Positions 8,717-17,104 of a DNA stretch of 64,000 nucleotides are shown here, piece after piece; within the stretch, counting starts at the first letter, position 1, and the number at the start of each line of letters is the position of its first letter. Below the pieces are notes generated by a model, which did no database searches, was not told the origin of the DNA, and was given only the letters and a program-made list of their open reading frames with translations. This stretch comes from Pseudomonadota bacterium (GTDB taxonomy: Bacteria; Pseudomonadota; Alphaproteobacteria; Micropepsales; Micropepsaceae), in the NCBI GenBank assembly GCA_016201105.1, contig JACQDN010000032.1, positions 1 to 64,000 of the forward strand, read 5' to 3'. Both the position numbers and the translations under genes were made by a program.

Positions 8717-9292
8717 ATGGGGATTTTTTTCAAGACAAGCGCATCTTTCGCCATTGCAGTGGTTTTTTCGCTTTTTTTCGCGGCTTTATGGGCAGGGGCT
8801 GCGTCAGCGGATGATGCGTCTTATGAACCGCCCAAAGTGGACCGCTCCAAGCTGACTCCGCCGCCAACCTATCCGCCCGCTGCACAGTGGAGCGGAGAAC
8901 AGGGAACCACGACGATAAAGCTGCGTATCACCTCGAGTGGCAGAGCTGTGCGTCTCGGCGTCGAACGCTCGAGCGGTTTTGCAGACCTCGATAATGCCGC
9001 CGTCGCGGCAGTATTGGAGTGGCACTATCTGCCCGCGATGCGCAATGGAGAATCCGTTTCAGACTGGATGACTATCGATATCAATTTCCGGCTCCCAACC
9101 GTGGTAGAAGTGCCGGCGCCAACTCAGGTCGAAAACGACCCCGGCAAATTGATTTGCCGCAAGGACTTCGGCATCACCGGAACGCACATTCCTTCGGGAC
9201 CCTTGGTGTGTCTCACGCAACGGCAATGGGACAAGAACCGCCAGCAGGAACAACAGAATAAGAATGAGGCCGATCTGAAGGCGTTGGAGTGA
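8717..9292 (+). CDS. Secreted protein with TonB C-terminal-like domain
   Basis: The protein has 191 residues. The ATG at 8717 has AGGGGGA 6 nt upstream and begins a signal peptide (MGIFFKTSASFAIAVV). Residues about 60-140 match the TonB C-terminal fold: TTIKLRITSSGRAVRLGVERS, then DLDNAAVAAVLEWHYLPAM. There is no N-terminal anchor after cleavage and no ExbB/ExbD nearby, so it is probably a soluble periplasmic relative rather than a true energy transducer. The C-terminus is a charged coil. Confidence 0.75.
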   Translation: MGIFFKTSASFAIAVVFSLFFAALWAGAASADDASYEPPKVDRSKLTPPPTYPPAAQWSGEQGTTTIKLRITSSGRAVRLGVERSSGFADLDNAAVAAVLEWHYLPAMRNGESVSDWMTIDINFRLPTVVEVPAPTQVENDPGKLICRKDFGITGTHIPSGPLVCLTQRQWDKNRQQEQQNKNEADLKALE

Positions 9293-9383
9293 GGCCGGAT
9301 GCATTGACGCCGCATTCTGCCAAGATTTTCCGATCTCGTTGTCTGCCGTCCCCGCTGACGCTATAAGCGCGAATTCTCCGCTT

Positions 9384-9458
9384 GCTCCCATCGTCTAGCG
9401 GTTAGGACGCGGCCCTCTCAAGGCTGAAACCGGGGTTCGATTCCCCGTGGGAGCGCCA
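9384..9458 (+). tRNA. tRNA-Glu (CTC)
   Basis: A 7-bp acceptor stem GCTCCCA/TGGGAGC, T-arm GGGGTTCGATTCCCC and anticodon loop CTCTCAA give anticodon CTC, reading GAG. The CCA end is encoded (9456-9458). Confidence 0.95.
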
Positions 9459-9603
9459 CCCTTCGCCGCTGCGCGGCTTCGGGTGGCAAGCCGCCGCCGC
9501 AGAATTGGCGAAGGGTGTCTGCCGAAGCTCCGTTAGGAGCGTAGGAAGACCGCTGAAGTGTGATACGCAAGTGTTGCGACCTTCGCCTCATTGACCAGCC
9601 AGC

Positions 9604-10413
9604 ATGCGGACATTGGATCAAAAAACAGTCTGGCGCTATTTCGGCCTCGTCTTTGTTTTGTCGTCTCCGGCGTGGCTCGCCGGTGCGCTGGCGCCGGACG
9701 CTCTTTCGCACATCCTTGGCATCAGTCTTCCGCTCAGCGCGGTGATGGCTTTTCTTCCGGCCGCGGTGGCGTTGTTCTTTTCCTATCGTGCTGGCGGACG
9801 CGCAGCGGCAATGACTCTGTTGCAGAAGCTGTTCGAGAAAAGCGCAAGATCGAAACGGTATTGGTTTTTGACCGCGCTGCTCTTTATGCCTGCGGTGCTC
9901 GTCGCTTCCTACGGCCTTCTGCGCGTAACCGGCGAGCAGCTTCCGGCTTGGCATTTTTCCGTGCTGAGTCTGCCCGGATTCTTCTTGATGTTCTTCGTGG
10001 GCGCCGTGGGCGAAGAGCTGGGTTGGCAGGGTTATGTTTTTCCCCTGCTTCGGCAGCGCTGGAACGCGCTTGAATCGGCGCTTTTGTTGGGATCGGTGTG
10101 GGCGCTGTGGCATCTCATTCCGTTCTTTCAAACCGGTCACAGTGTGCAGTGGGTGGCGTGGCATTTTCTGGTCACGATTCTCCTGCGGGTCGTCACGGTG
10201 TGGTTGTTCGCCAATGCCGGCGGCAGCGTGCTGGCCGCAGTCCTGTTTCACGCCATGAGCAATGTCGGGATGTTTCTCTTCCCCAACTACGGCTCGCACT
10301 ACGATCCATTCACCACTTTTGTGGTTCTCGCCCTTGCGGCCGGCGCGATCGCCTTTCTTTGGGGACCTGCGACTTTGGCGCGGTTTCGCTATGGGCGGCA
10401 CGGGTTGGCCTGA
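9604..10413 (+). CDS. CPBP-family intramembrane metalloprotease
   Basis: This 269-residue polytopic protein carries the CPBP (Abi/CAAX protease and bacteriocin-processing) motifs: EELGWQGY near residue 136, WALWHLIPF near 163 and FHAMSN near 218. These residues form the intramembrane active site. The role in bacteria is often unknown; it stands alone between tRNA-Glu and the FixK-like gene. Confidence 0.88.
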   Translation: MRTLDQKTVWRYFGLVFVLSSPAWLAGALAPDALSHILGISLPLSAVMAFLPAAVALFFSYRAGGRAAAMTLLQKLFEKSARSKRYWFLTALLFMPAVLVASYGLLRVTGEQLPAWHFSVLSLPGFFLMFFVGAVGEELGWQGYVFPLLRQRWNALESALLLGSVWALWHLIPFFQTGHSVQWVAWHFLVTILLRVVTVWLFANAGGSVLAAVLFHAMSNVGMFLFPNYGSHYDPFTTFVVLALAAGAIAFLWGPATLARFRYGRHGLA

Positions 10414-10514
10414 CCCAGGCTCGCGCGCGTCAATCTGACATACGCAATCCTACGTAATGACGGCCGGGCCGTTGGCGCCGATGATTTGGGCTGCGTTGCA
10501 GGGTAGGGCTGAGC

Positions 10515-11249
10515 ATGGCGATCGCGACCAATGTCTATAGTAAGGGCTCTCGTCAGGGCGAAGGCGTTTCGCCGGTTCCCGCGGCCTGTGCCAGCAGCGG
10601 CTGCGAATTCTTCGAGAGGGCGGCACACAACAAGCCGCTGGGCCCCGTGCTCAAGTTCGATCGCAATGGCACGGTCTACCGTCGCGGTGAAACGGCGCAC
10701 TATTGCTACAAAGTGCTGGAAGGCGCCGTGCGCATTTCGCGCGTGCTCGTCGATGGTCACCGGCAGATCCTCAATTTCGTACTCCCCGGCGAAACGTTCG
10801 GTATCGAGCTCGCCGATCACTACACGGCCGATGCCGAAGCGGTACGCGGCGCGATGCTGCTGCGCTGTCCGCGCGGCTGCATCAGCCATCTGGCGGCGCA
10901 CGAACCCGTCCAGTGCCAGAAATTGATGGCGATGCTCAGCGACGGGATGTCCGCCGCGCAGGATCACGTCATTCTGCTCAGCCAGCAGAGCGCGCTTGAG
11001 CGCGTGGCGGCGTTTCTGCTCAGGTTGGCCGCCAACAATTCGGAGGATTCTGGTTCAGGCAATGCGCGGGTCATCGAAGTGCCGATGCAGCGCCAGGACA
11101 TGGCGGACTATCTCAGTCTTACTTTGGAGACGACGTGCCGCTCGCTGACGGAGTTGAAGAACCGGCATTTGGTCTCTATTCCCAATCGTCGGCAGATCCG
11201 CATTCATTCGATCGGCGGCTTGGAAGCGTTGCTCGCGCCGCAAGACTGA
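10515..11249 (+). CDS. FixK/FNR-type transcription regulator
   Basis: This CRP-superfamily regulator has 244 residues with a cyclic-nucleotide-binding-like domain (about 45-150) and a C-terminal helix-turn-helix (about 185-225). The recognition helix LTLETTCRSLTELK aligns with the FNR/FixK E-x-x-S-R reading of TTGAT half-sites; here the serine is C208. Cysteines at 25, 30, 64, 118, 122 and 134 do not match the FNR iron-sulfur pattern, so it is more FixK-like, although oxygen sensing is not excluded. Sites TTGAY-N4-RTCAR occur upstream of nearby respiratory genes and are its likely targets. The ATG at 10515 follows AGGGTAGGG. Confidence 0.88.
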   Translation: MAIATNVYSKGSRQGEGVSPVPAACASSGCEFFERAAHNKPLGPVLKFDRNGTVYRRGETAHYCYKVLEGAVRISRVLVDGHRQILNFVLPGETFGIELADHYTADAEAVRGAMLLRCPRGCISHLAAHEPVQCQKLMAMLSDGMSAAQDHVILLSQQSALERVAAFLLRLAANNSEDSGSGNARVIEVPMQRQDMADYLSLTLETTCRSLTELKNRHLVSIPNRRQIRIHSIGGLEALLAPQD

Positions 11250-11259
11250 GACGGCTGGT

Positions 11260-11601
11260 TCAAAGCGCAGCCGGCATATCGGGGCGAACGAACCTGGTCG
11301 GCAATCCCGCCTCGCGCCACGCTTTCAATCCGCCGGCCATGTGATTGTGAACATCCAAACCTGCCGCCTGGCATAGCGACAGCGCTTTGCGCGAGCGCAT
11401 GCCGCTGCCGCAGTGAAAGATCAATTCGCGGCATTCGCAGACCGGGAGTGCCGCAGGGTTGAAGGTCGAAAGCGGAAACAGCAGTGCCCCCTCGATCCGT
11501 TCGGCTGCGAATTCGTTGGGCTCGCGCACGTCGATGAGCAGCACTTCGCCTTTTGCCAGCAGTTTCGCGACTGTTTGCGGCGCAACATCGTTGATCGCCA
11601 T
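11260..11601 (-). CDS. Rhodanese-domain sulfurtransferase
   Basis: This single-domain rhodanese has about 113 residues: LLIDVREPNEFAAERIEGA, then the active-site loop CGSGMRS with the persulfide cysteine, and GGLKAWREAGLP. The ATG at 11601 follows GGAGAGG and begins MAINDVAPQ; the longer frame to 11691 is not needed. Because the gene ends 10 nt from the stop of the FixK-like gene, the two are convergent. A FixK-type site lies upstream at 11656. Confidence 0.9.
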   Translation of the reverse strand: MAINDVAPQTVAKLLAKGEVLLIDVREPNEFAAERIEGALLFPLSTFNPAALPVCECRELIFHCGSGMRSRKALSLCQAAGLDVHNHMAGGLKAWREAGLPTRFVRPDMPAAL

Positions 11602-11655
11602 GTGCCTCTCCATGGAAAGACATTGAAGCCTACCGGACCCGGCCGTCGGCAAACG

Positions 11656-11669
11656 TTGACGTGAATCAG
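11656..11669 (-). promoter_or_regulatory. FixK/FNR-type site upstream of the rhodanese gene
   Basis: TTGACGTGAATCAG fits TTGAY-N4-RTCAR. It lies 55 bp before the rhodanese ATG. The -10 at class II spacing is weak (GTAGGCT region). Confidence 0.5.
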
Positions 11670-11690
11670 CAAGCAGTGGGAATTTGATCA

Positions 11691-11728
11691 ATCACCTCCC
11701 CACAAGGGGCCCACAAGGGGGAGGTGAT
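11691..11728. repeat. GC palindrome between hemN and rhodanese genes
   Basis: ATCACCTCCCC and GGGGAGGTGAT form an 11-bp inverted repeat that could act as a transcription terminator-like hairpin after hemN. A related palindrome lies at 2474-2495. Confidence 0.5.
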
Positions 11729-11756
11729 ATTGCTGCCAAGTGAAATCGGACCGGCT

Positions 11757-13103
11757 CTAAACCGCCACGGCATGAACCGCGGCGCTGGCCGGCAAATAAG
11801 TATCGAAGGCCGCGCAAACCAGGCGAGCCGCAGCTCTGGCGTTGCCGGGTATTTCGAGCACGGAGCCGGAAACCTTAACGGCGCCCTTTGCGGCAAGAGG
11901 CGCCAGCGACGTCACTTCGCGAGAAAAATCACGACCGCTCCGGCCGAACGGCGCGGCGACGAAATCCAGATCCACCCTCATGTCGCACATCAGTCGCTCG
12001 ATGATCGCACGGCGCAGCCGGTCTTCGTCGCTCAGCCGCACACCGCGCGCGGTGGGAAGCTTTCCCTCATTCAGGGCCCGGCGATAGGCGGGGACATCCG
12101 CAATGTTCTGGACATAACCTTGCGGCAACGCGCCGATCGACGAGGCGCCGAGGCCGATGAGCGCGGGCGCGCTGTCGGTCGTATAGCCCTGGAAATTTCT
12201 GGCCAACGTTCCGTTTCGCTGCGCGATCGCCATGCTGTCGCCCGGCAGCGCGAAGTGATCCAGACCGATGGACTGGTAGCCCGCTTCCTCCAGCATCGCA
12301 TGCGCGGCATCGAATTGCTCGGCACGTTCCGCCACGCCGGGAAGCGCCGACCGGTCGATCAGTTTCTGATGTTTCTTGAAATGCGGCACATGCGCATAAC
12401 CGAACACCGCGATGCGGTCCGGCTTGAGCGTGAGAACATCGCCGATCGTGCGTTTCGAATGCGCCAGCGATTGGTGCGGCAAGCCATAGACCAGATCGAT
12501 GTTGATTGCCTTGATCCCGCTGGCGCGCAGCCGTTCCACCGCGCCTTGGGTGACGTCGAACGGTTGAATGCGGTTGATCGCTTTCTGGACCCGTTCGTCG
12601 CAGTCCTGCACGCCGATGCTGGCGCGATCGACCCCGATCCCGGCCAAGGCGGCGATGGTTTCGCCGCTCAGTTCGCGCGGATCGATTTCGATGGCGTAGC
12701 CCGCGAGCGGCGCGATTTCAAAGCTCGCGCGCAGCTTCGCATTCAGGGCGCGAATATCGTCCGGGCTCAACATGGTTGGCGAGCCGCCACCCCAGTGAAT
12801 ATGCGTCACCGGATGACGGGGGCCGAGGACCGCGGAGACGCGTTCGATCTCCTGAAAGAGGAGCTTCAGATAATGCGTGACCGGCGTGTAGAAGTTTACC
12901 ACGCTCGTGTGACAGCCGCAGAACCAGCACAGCGTGTCGCAGAAGGGTATGTGCAGATAGAGCGAGATCGGTGTTCCGCCAGGCAGTTCCGACAGCCATG
13001 CGCTGTAAGTCTCGGTATCTACCCCCGCGTGAAAATGCGGCGCGGTGGGATAGCTCGTGTAACGCGGCACGCGCGTTGCCAACAACTGCAGCTGTTCGTT
13101 CAT
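11757..13103 (-). CDS. hemN: Oxygen-independent coproporphyrinogen III oxidase
   Basis: This radical-SAM enzyme decarboxylates coproporphyrinogen III to protoporphyrinogen IX without oxygen, for haem synthesis under microaerobic conditions. The 448-residue protein has the HemN cysteine motif C55-x3-C59-x2-C62-x-C64 in HIPFCDTLCWFCGC, followed by HWGGGSPT. The ATG at 13103 has no Shine-Dalgarno sequence. A FixK-like site and a TAGATC -10 place the predicted start of transcription right at the ATG. Its haem product would feed the cbb3 oxidase encoded nearby. Confidence 0.95.
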   Translation of the reverse strand: MNEQLQLLATRVPRYTSYPTAPHFHAGVDTETYSAWLSELPGGTPISLYLHIPFCDTLCWFCGCHTSVVNFYTPVTHYLKLLFQEIERVSAVLGPRHPVTHIHWGGGSPTMLSPDDIRALNAKLRASFEIAPLAGYAIEIDPRELSGETIAALAGIGVDRASIGVQDCDERVQKAINRIQPFDVTQGAVERLRASGIKAINIDLVYGLPHQSLAHSKRTIGDVLTLKPDRIAVFGYAHVPHFKKHQKLIDRSALPGVAERAEQFDAAHAMLEEAGYQSIGLDHFALPGDSMAIAQRNGTLARNFQGYTTDSAPALIGLGASSIGALPQGYVQNIADVPAYRRALNEGKLPTARGVRLSDEDRLRRAIIERLMCDMRVDLDFVAAPFGRSGRDFSREVTSLAPLAAKGAVKVSGSVLEIPGNARAAARLVCAAFDTYLPASAAVHAVAV

Positions 13104-13104
13104 A

Positions 13105-13152
13105 CGCGTAGATCTAACAAGGTGCGGCGGACGCTTCTTTGATGGGGCGCAA
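13105..13152 (-). promoter_or_regulatory. Predicted FixK-dependent leaderless promoter of hemN
   Basis: On the minus strand TTGCGCCCCATCAA (13139-13152, two mismatches in one half-site) is followed after exactly 22 nt by TAGATC (-10), then 7 nt, then the hemN ATG. This is the class II arrangement centred at -41.5, with the start one base before the ATG. Confidence 0.5.
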
Positions 13153-13154
13153 AT

Positions 13155-13189
13155 AAAAAAGCTCCCGGTCCACGGGCGGGACCGGGAGC
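13155..13189 (-). terminator. Rho-independent terminator of the diiron gene
   Basis: An 11-bp perfect stem GCTCCCGGTCC/GGACCGGGAGC is followed on the minus strand by TTTTTTATTT. It ends the unit that starts upstream of 14348 and separates it from hemN. Confidence 0.85.
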
Positions 13190-13223
13190 AAAAGCGCTCC
13201 CCGAGGGAGGGCGGGGGGAACGC

Positions 13224-14348
13224 CTATTCGGCTGCCATAAGTTGCGGGGCGCCTCCTTCCATCGCATGCAGAATGTGCAGGTCTTCAGTAACGGGAATTC
13301 CGATTTCTTCGTATTTCTTGCGCACGCGCGGCGTGATCAGGCCGACACGGGCGAGCGCGGGCAGCATCAGATCCTTCAGCGAATGAATCTGTCCGGGGGG
13401 CAATTCCTGCATGAGACCGGCATCCGCGGCTTCCTGCATCCCTTTGAAGAAATCGTTCTGGTCGATACCGGAGTTTTCAAGCACTTCCAGGAAGCCGGCA
13501 TCGACGCGGCTGGCAAGGCCTTGCGCGCCGTCTTTCATCGTGGCCTGCACGATGATGTTGATGGCGTCGAAGGCGAACTCGGCCAGTTCTTCGCGCTCGG
13601 CTTCTTTGAGCTTCTTGATCACGGGGCCGAGATAGACATGGCCGAACGAAACATGCCGCGATTCGTCACGCATCACGTTGAAGGTGATCGCTTTCAAAAG
13701 CGGGCAGGTGGTCGAATGGTACATGTTGTTGAAGGCGCCCAGTGCCAAGCCTTCCACAATCATGTTCATGCCGATCATCACCTTTTCGTAGCGATCAGAC
13801 TTCAACGTGGTGTCGATCAACGTCTTGAGCCACGGCGACATCGGATAAATCATCGCGATCTTGTCGCAATATTTGGAATAGACTTCGACGTGACGCGCCT
13901 CGTCCATGGTCTGCGTCGCGGCATAATATTTCGCGGCCGTATCCGGAACCGAATGCGTGACGCAGGCCGCCGTCATCAGCGCGCCCTGTTCGCCGTGCAG
14001 GAATTGGGAGAGCAGCTGGGCGGTGGAATGCGCGATGAAGGTTTCGCGCTGCGTTTTCGACAGCCGGTGGAAGAACGGCATCTTGTGATACATCGAAGAT
14101 CTGTCGGTGATCAGCGGATTGGAGGGATCGACCTTGGTGTCCCACGGAAGCAGTTCGTCGGAGTCCCACTGATTCTGCTTGGCGCGTTTGTAGAGGTCTT
14201 CGACCTTGCCTTTGCCGAAGTCGTAGTTGAACGTCCACGCGATTTCCATCGGATTGCGATAGAGATCGTCGGGCGTCATGGTCACTTTCCAATCGCCCTT
14301 TTTTACGGTCTGGCCCTTCACGCTTTGCCCGGTCACTTTCGCTGCCAA
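13224..14348 (-). CDS. Diiron ferritin-like protein, paralogue 1
   Basis: The 374-residue all-helical protein has two copies of the diiron motif with exact spacing E-x28-D-E-x-R-H: first from HGEQGAL to MDEARHVE, second from VEGLALGAF to RDESRHVSFG. This spacing is shared with diiron oxygenases and oxidases such as AcsF, so dioxygen chemistry is likely; the substrate is unknown. The start is TTG 14348 behind GGGAGGAAATC. A [2Fe-2S] ferredoxin gene lies directly upstream on the same strand and could supply electrons. A near-perfect FixK site lies at 14408. A clear paralogue lies at 23353-24474, on the other side of the cco genes. Confidence 0.8.
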   Translation of the reverse strand: MAAKVTGQSVKGQTVKKGDWKVTMTPDDLYRNPMEIAWTFNYDFGKGKVEDLYKRAKQNQWDSDELLPWDTKVDPSNPLITDRSSMYHKMPFFHRLSKTQRETFIAHSTAQLLSQFLHGEQGALMTAACVTHSVPDTAAKYYAATQTMDEARHVEVYSKYCDKIAMIYPMSPWLKTLIDTTLKSDRYEKVMIGMNMIVEGLALGAFNNMYHSTTCPLLKAITFNVMRDESRHVSFGHVYLGPVIKKLKEAEREELAEFAFDAINIIVQATMKDGAQGLASRVDAGFLEVLENSGIDQNDFFKGMQEAADAGLMQELPPGQIHSLKDLMLPALARVGLITPRVRKKYEEIGIPVTEDLHILHAMEGGAPQLMAAE

Positions 14349-14407
14349 GATTTCCTCCCGTTGAACGACTAACGCGCGAAAAATGACGCAAGCGCCATCT
14401 TGGGTAA

Positions 14408-14421
14408 TTGATCCGGATCAG
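14408..14421 (-). promoter_or_regulatory. FixK/FNR-type site upstream of diiron gene 1
   Basis: TTGATCCGGATCAG matches the FNR consensus TTGAT-N4-ATCAA except for the last base. It lies 60 bp upstream of the TTG start, in the intergenic region behind the ferredoxin gene, so the diiron gene can be induced on its own. Confidence 0.65.
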
Positions 14422-14481
14422 CAAACGGACGCAGCGCCGTTTCGCCGCGGTTTTGCAAGAGATTCTCAGTATTGGTGCCGC

Positions 14482-14802
14482 TCAATATTGGTGTTCGGGC
14501 AGACGCACGGTGAGACCGTCCAGTTCGGGCGTCATTTCGATCTGGCAGGAAAGGCGGCTCTGCGAGGTCGGATCGACTGCGAAATCGAGCATGCCGTGCT
14601 CCAATTCGCTCTTGGGCGGTATTTTCTTGGACCAGGCGGGATCGACGTAAACGTGGCAGGTGGCGCATGCACAAGCTCCGCCACAGTCCCCGTCGATACC
14701 CGGAATCTGATGGCGGATCGCACCCTCCATGACGGAGAGCCCGGCGGCGACGTCCACGACGTGTTCGGTGCCGTTGAATTCGATGTATGTGACGCGAGGC
14801 AT
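14482..14802 (-). CDS. [2Fe-2S] ferredoxin, adrenodoxin type
   Basis: This electron carrier has 106 residues. The start [18 protein letters not shown] is typical of the family. Cluster ligands are in [17 protein letters not shown] (C-x5-C-x2-C pattern) with the fourth cysteine in RLSCQIEM. No Shine-Dalgarno sequence precedes ATG 14802, and the predicted FixK-dependent start of transcription coincides with it. It is most likely the partner of the diiron protein encoded 133 bp downstream. Confidence 0.9.
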   Translation of the reverse strand: MPRVTYIEFNGTEHVVDVAAGLSVMEGAIRHQIPGIDGDCGGACACATCHVYVDPAWSKKIPPKSELEHGMLDFAVDPTSQSRLSCQIEMTPELDGLTVRLPEHQY

Positions 14803-14851
14803 GCGGTGAAATCTAGGCATCGCCGGCGCTGAAAAAATTGACGGCAATCAA
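14803..14851 (-). promoter_or_regulatory. Predicted FixK-dependent leaderless promoter of the ferredoxin gene
   Basis: TTGACGGCAATCAA (plus strand 14838-14851) fits TTGAY-N4-ATCAA perfectly. On the minus strand it is followed after 22 nt by TAGATT (14810-14815), the -10, then 7 nt to the ATG. This equals class II activation at -41.5 with the mRNA starting one base before the ATG. The site could also serve the divergent frame at 14885. Confidence 0.65.
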
Positions 14852-14884
14852 CGAACCGCCCAAACGCGGCCGCTAAGAACATCC

Positions 14885-15187
14885 ATGTTCTGTTGCGCTC
14901 TTCTTGCGTCGCTTGTGGCTCAACCCGTCCTGATGTCCGCAGACGGCTGGTTCGCCAAACTCGGAAGCCTTGTGTTCATCGCGCGGCCCGCGGTTGCGTT
15001 CGAAACGCTGCAGCCTCGCTGTATCGCAGACTCAAAACAGCGGCGAATAATCATTGCCGCAGCCATTGCGGTTGGCGAGATGGTTCTCGTCGTCATCGTC
15101 ACGCTTGGCTATTTCGCAGATGTGAATTCCGCCGCCGCGCATACGCAGTTTCCCCTATGGCATATCTGCCACGCCTTCGTGCGCTGA
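14885..15187 (+). CDS. Possible small membrane protein
   Basis: This frame of 100 codons has one strong hydrophobic helix (about residues 54-77). A hairpin with a T-run follows 8 nt after its stop, and the FixK-type site of the ferredoxin gene lies on its upstream side. An alternative start is ATG 14933. No family is recognised and the ribosome site is weak, so it may be spurious. Confidence 0.3.
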   Translation: MFCCALLASLVAQPVLMSADGWFAKLGSLVFIARPAVAFETLQPRCIADSKQRRIIIAAAIAVGEMVLVVIVTLGYFADVNSAAAHTQFPLWHICHAFVR

Positions 15188-15194
15188 GAGCACA

Positions 15195-15216
15195 GCGAGG
15201 AAACCTCGGGCTTTTT
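15195..15216 (+). terminator. Weak terminator-like hairpin before ccoN
   Basis: CGAGG-AAA-CCTCG is followed by GGCTTTTTG, just after the stop of the possible small gene at 15187 and just before the FixK site of the cco operon. Confidence 0.4.
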
Positions 15217-15256
15217 GATTTAAGTCAGCGAAGTTGGACGGCTCTGAACGCATAGA
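15215..15256 (+). promoter_or_regulatory. FixK/FNR-type site and promoter of ccoNOQP
   Basis: TTGATTTAAGTCAG (15215-15228) fits TTGAY-N4-RTCAR. CATAGA follows after 22 nt at 15251-15256, which places the site at -41.5 from a start near 15263. FixK/FNR control of cco operons is well established in Alphaproteobacteria. Confidence 0.65.
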
Positions 15257-15284
15257 GCAGGCGAGAACCTTCCTTGGATCCGCC

Positions 15285-15440
15285 ATGCTCTCACTTAGAT
15301 CAGAGATTCCTGCGCCTTCGCCGTCTCCCTCCGGATGGGAAAGCTACTGCGCTTGGGCGCGCGCTCAGCGCGACCGCGACGATGAATCGGCGCGAGAGTT
15401 CCACGAGACCCGCGACGCCGCGGCCGAAGGACGTTCCTGA
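15285..15440 (+). CDS. Possible small protein coupled to ccoN
   Basis: This frame of 51 codons starts at ATG 15285, about 22 nt after the predicted start of transcription, and its TGA overlaps the ccoN ATG as TGATG. The product is hydrophilic and rich in Arg, Glu and Asp ([17 protein letters not shown]). It resembles nothing I know; it may be a leader frame used for translational coupling or a chance frame. Confidence 0.3.
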   Translation: MLSLRSEIPAPSPSPSGWESYCAWARAQRDRDDESAREFHETRDAAAEGRS

Positions 15441-17104
15441 TGCAAGCGGCCGTCTCTCCTGGTCCTGGAATCCGTCTCGACCTCGTCTTGGTTCCGACTC
15501 TGCTGGCGCTCGCTGCGGTCATCGGCGTCGTCGAGGCGGCGCGCTCGCCCGATCCGCTGATGGTGATTCAAGCCTGGACGTTCCTGGCCTGTCTGCTCGG
15601 CGCCGGCGTGTGGTTCATGAAGCGCTATGGCGGCGGCATCCCGGCCGATGAAGCCGGCGCCTACCAGAACGACGTGGTGAAAGCCGGCGTGATCGCCGCG
15701 ATGTTCTGGGGCATTGCCGGGATGCTGGTGGGCGTCGTCATCGCGCTCCAGCTTGCGTTTCCCGCGACCTTCTCGTTCCCCGATCTACCCTATTTCAATT
15801 TCGGACGGCTGCGGCCGCTTCACACCTCGGCGGTGATCTTTGCTTTCGGCGGCAACGTGCTGATCGCAACCTCGTTCTATGTCGTACAGCGCACGTGCAA
15901 AGCGCGACTGGCGGGCGGTGCTTGGCCGTGGTTCGTGTTCTGTGGCTATCAAACGTTCATCGTGCTTGCCGGCACCGGCTATCTCCTCGGCATCACCGAG
16001 GGCCGCGAATATGCCGAGCCCGAATGGTATCTCGACATCTGGCTCACCATCGTGTGGGTCGCCTATCTGCTCGTCTTCCTCGGCACGATCTGGAAGCGCA
16101 AAGAACCGCATATCTATGTGGCGAACTGGTTCTATCTGGCCTTCATCGTCACCATTGCGCTGCTCCACGTCGTCAACAATCTCTCGATGCCGGTCTCACT
16201 TCTGGAGACCAAGAGCTTCTCGGCCTTTTCCGGCGTGCAGGATGCGCTGACGCAGTGGTGGTACGGCCACAACGCGGTGGGTTTCTTCCTCACCGCGGGC
16301 TTTCTCGCCATCATGTACTACTTCATCCCCAAGCGCGCCGAACGCCCGGTCTATTCCTATCGCCTCTCCATCGTCCACTTCTGGACGCTGATCTTCATCT
16401 ATATCTGGGCCGGCCCACATCACCTGCACTACACCGCGCTGCCGGAATGGGCGCAGACGCTCGGCATGACCTTCTCGGTGATGCTGTGGATGCCCAGCTG
16501 GGGCGGCATGATCAACGGATTGATGACGCTGTCCGGTGCTTGGGACAAGCTGCGCACCGATCCGGTTTTGCGCATGCTCGTCGTCTCCGTCGCGTTCTAC
16601 GGCATGGCGACGTTCGAAGGCCCGGTGATGAGCGTCAAGGCAGTCAACGCGCTATCGCACTACACCGACTGGACCATCGGTCACGTGCATTCGGGCGCGC
16701 TCGGCTGGGTCGGCTTCGTCAGCTTCGGCGCGCTCTATTGCCTCGTGCCATGGCTGTGGAAACGCGAGCGTCTCTACTCCAACACGCTGGTGGAGTGGCA
16801 CTTCTGGGTCGCCACCATCGGTATCGTCTTCTACATCACCGCGATGTGGGTGAGCGGCATCATGCAGGGCCTGATGTGGCGCGCCTATAACGACTACGGC
16901 TTCCTCGAATACTCCTTCGTGGAAACCGTTCAGGCAATGCATCCCTATTACATCATCCGCGCGATGGGCGGTTTCCTCTATCTCTCCGGCGCGCTGATCA
17001 TGGCCTACAATCTGTGGCGCACGATCCGCGGCGATGTCCGCGAAGCGGGTGCACAACAGATCGCCACGGCGCCGGCCCTTGCAGTGCAAGGAGCGGTGTC
17101 ATGA
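15440..17104 (+). CDS. ccoN: Cytochrome c oxidase cbb3 subunit I
   Basis: CcoN is the catalytic subunit of the high-affinity cbb3 oxidase; it holds haem b and the haem b3-CuB site and reduces oxygen in the inner membrane. The 554-residue protein has about 13 membrane helices. Histidine ligands are seen in [31 protein letters not shown] and [11 protein letters not shown]. The start has GAAGGA upstream. Its stop overlaps the ccoO ATG (ATGA), as is usual for this operon. Confidence 0.98.
   Translation: MQAAVSPGPGIRLDLVLVPTLLALAAVIGVVEAARSPDPLMVIQAWTFLACLLGAGVWFMKRYGGGIPADEAGAYQNDVVKAGVIAAMFWGIAGMLVGVVIALQLAFPATFSFPDLPYFNFGRLRPLHTSAVIFAFGGNVLIATSFYVVQRTCKARLAGGAWPWFVFCGYQTFIVLAGTGYLLGITEGREYAEPEWYLDIWLTIVWVAYLLVFLGTIWKRKEPHIYVANWFYLAFIVTIALLHVVNNLSMPVSLLETKSFSAFSGVQDALTQWWYGHNAVGFFLTAGFLAIMYYFIPKRAERPVYSYRLSIVHFWTLIFIYIWAGPHHLHYTALPEWAQTLGMTFSVMLWMPSWGGMINGLMTLSGAWDKLRTDPVLRMLVVSVAFYGMATFEGPVMSVKAVNALSHYTDWTIGHVHSGALGWVGFVSFGALYCLVPWLWKRERLYSNTLVEWHFWVATIGIVFYITAMWVSGIMQGLMWRAYNDYGFLEYSFVETVQAMHPYYIIRAMGGFLYLSGALIMAYNLWRTIRGDVREAGAQQIATAPALAVQGAVS

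Noticed and set aside
9384-9600. tRNA-Glu as an integration site of a mobile island
   Set aside because: No partial tRNA copy, integrase or change in gene style follows; the downstream genes look like ordinary chromosome.
11680-11693. TTTGATCAATCACC as a second FNR site before the rhodanese gene
   Set aside because: Only one half-site fits; the second half does not match ATCAA at the required spacing.
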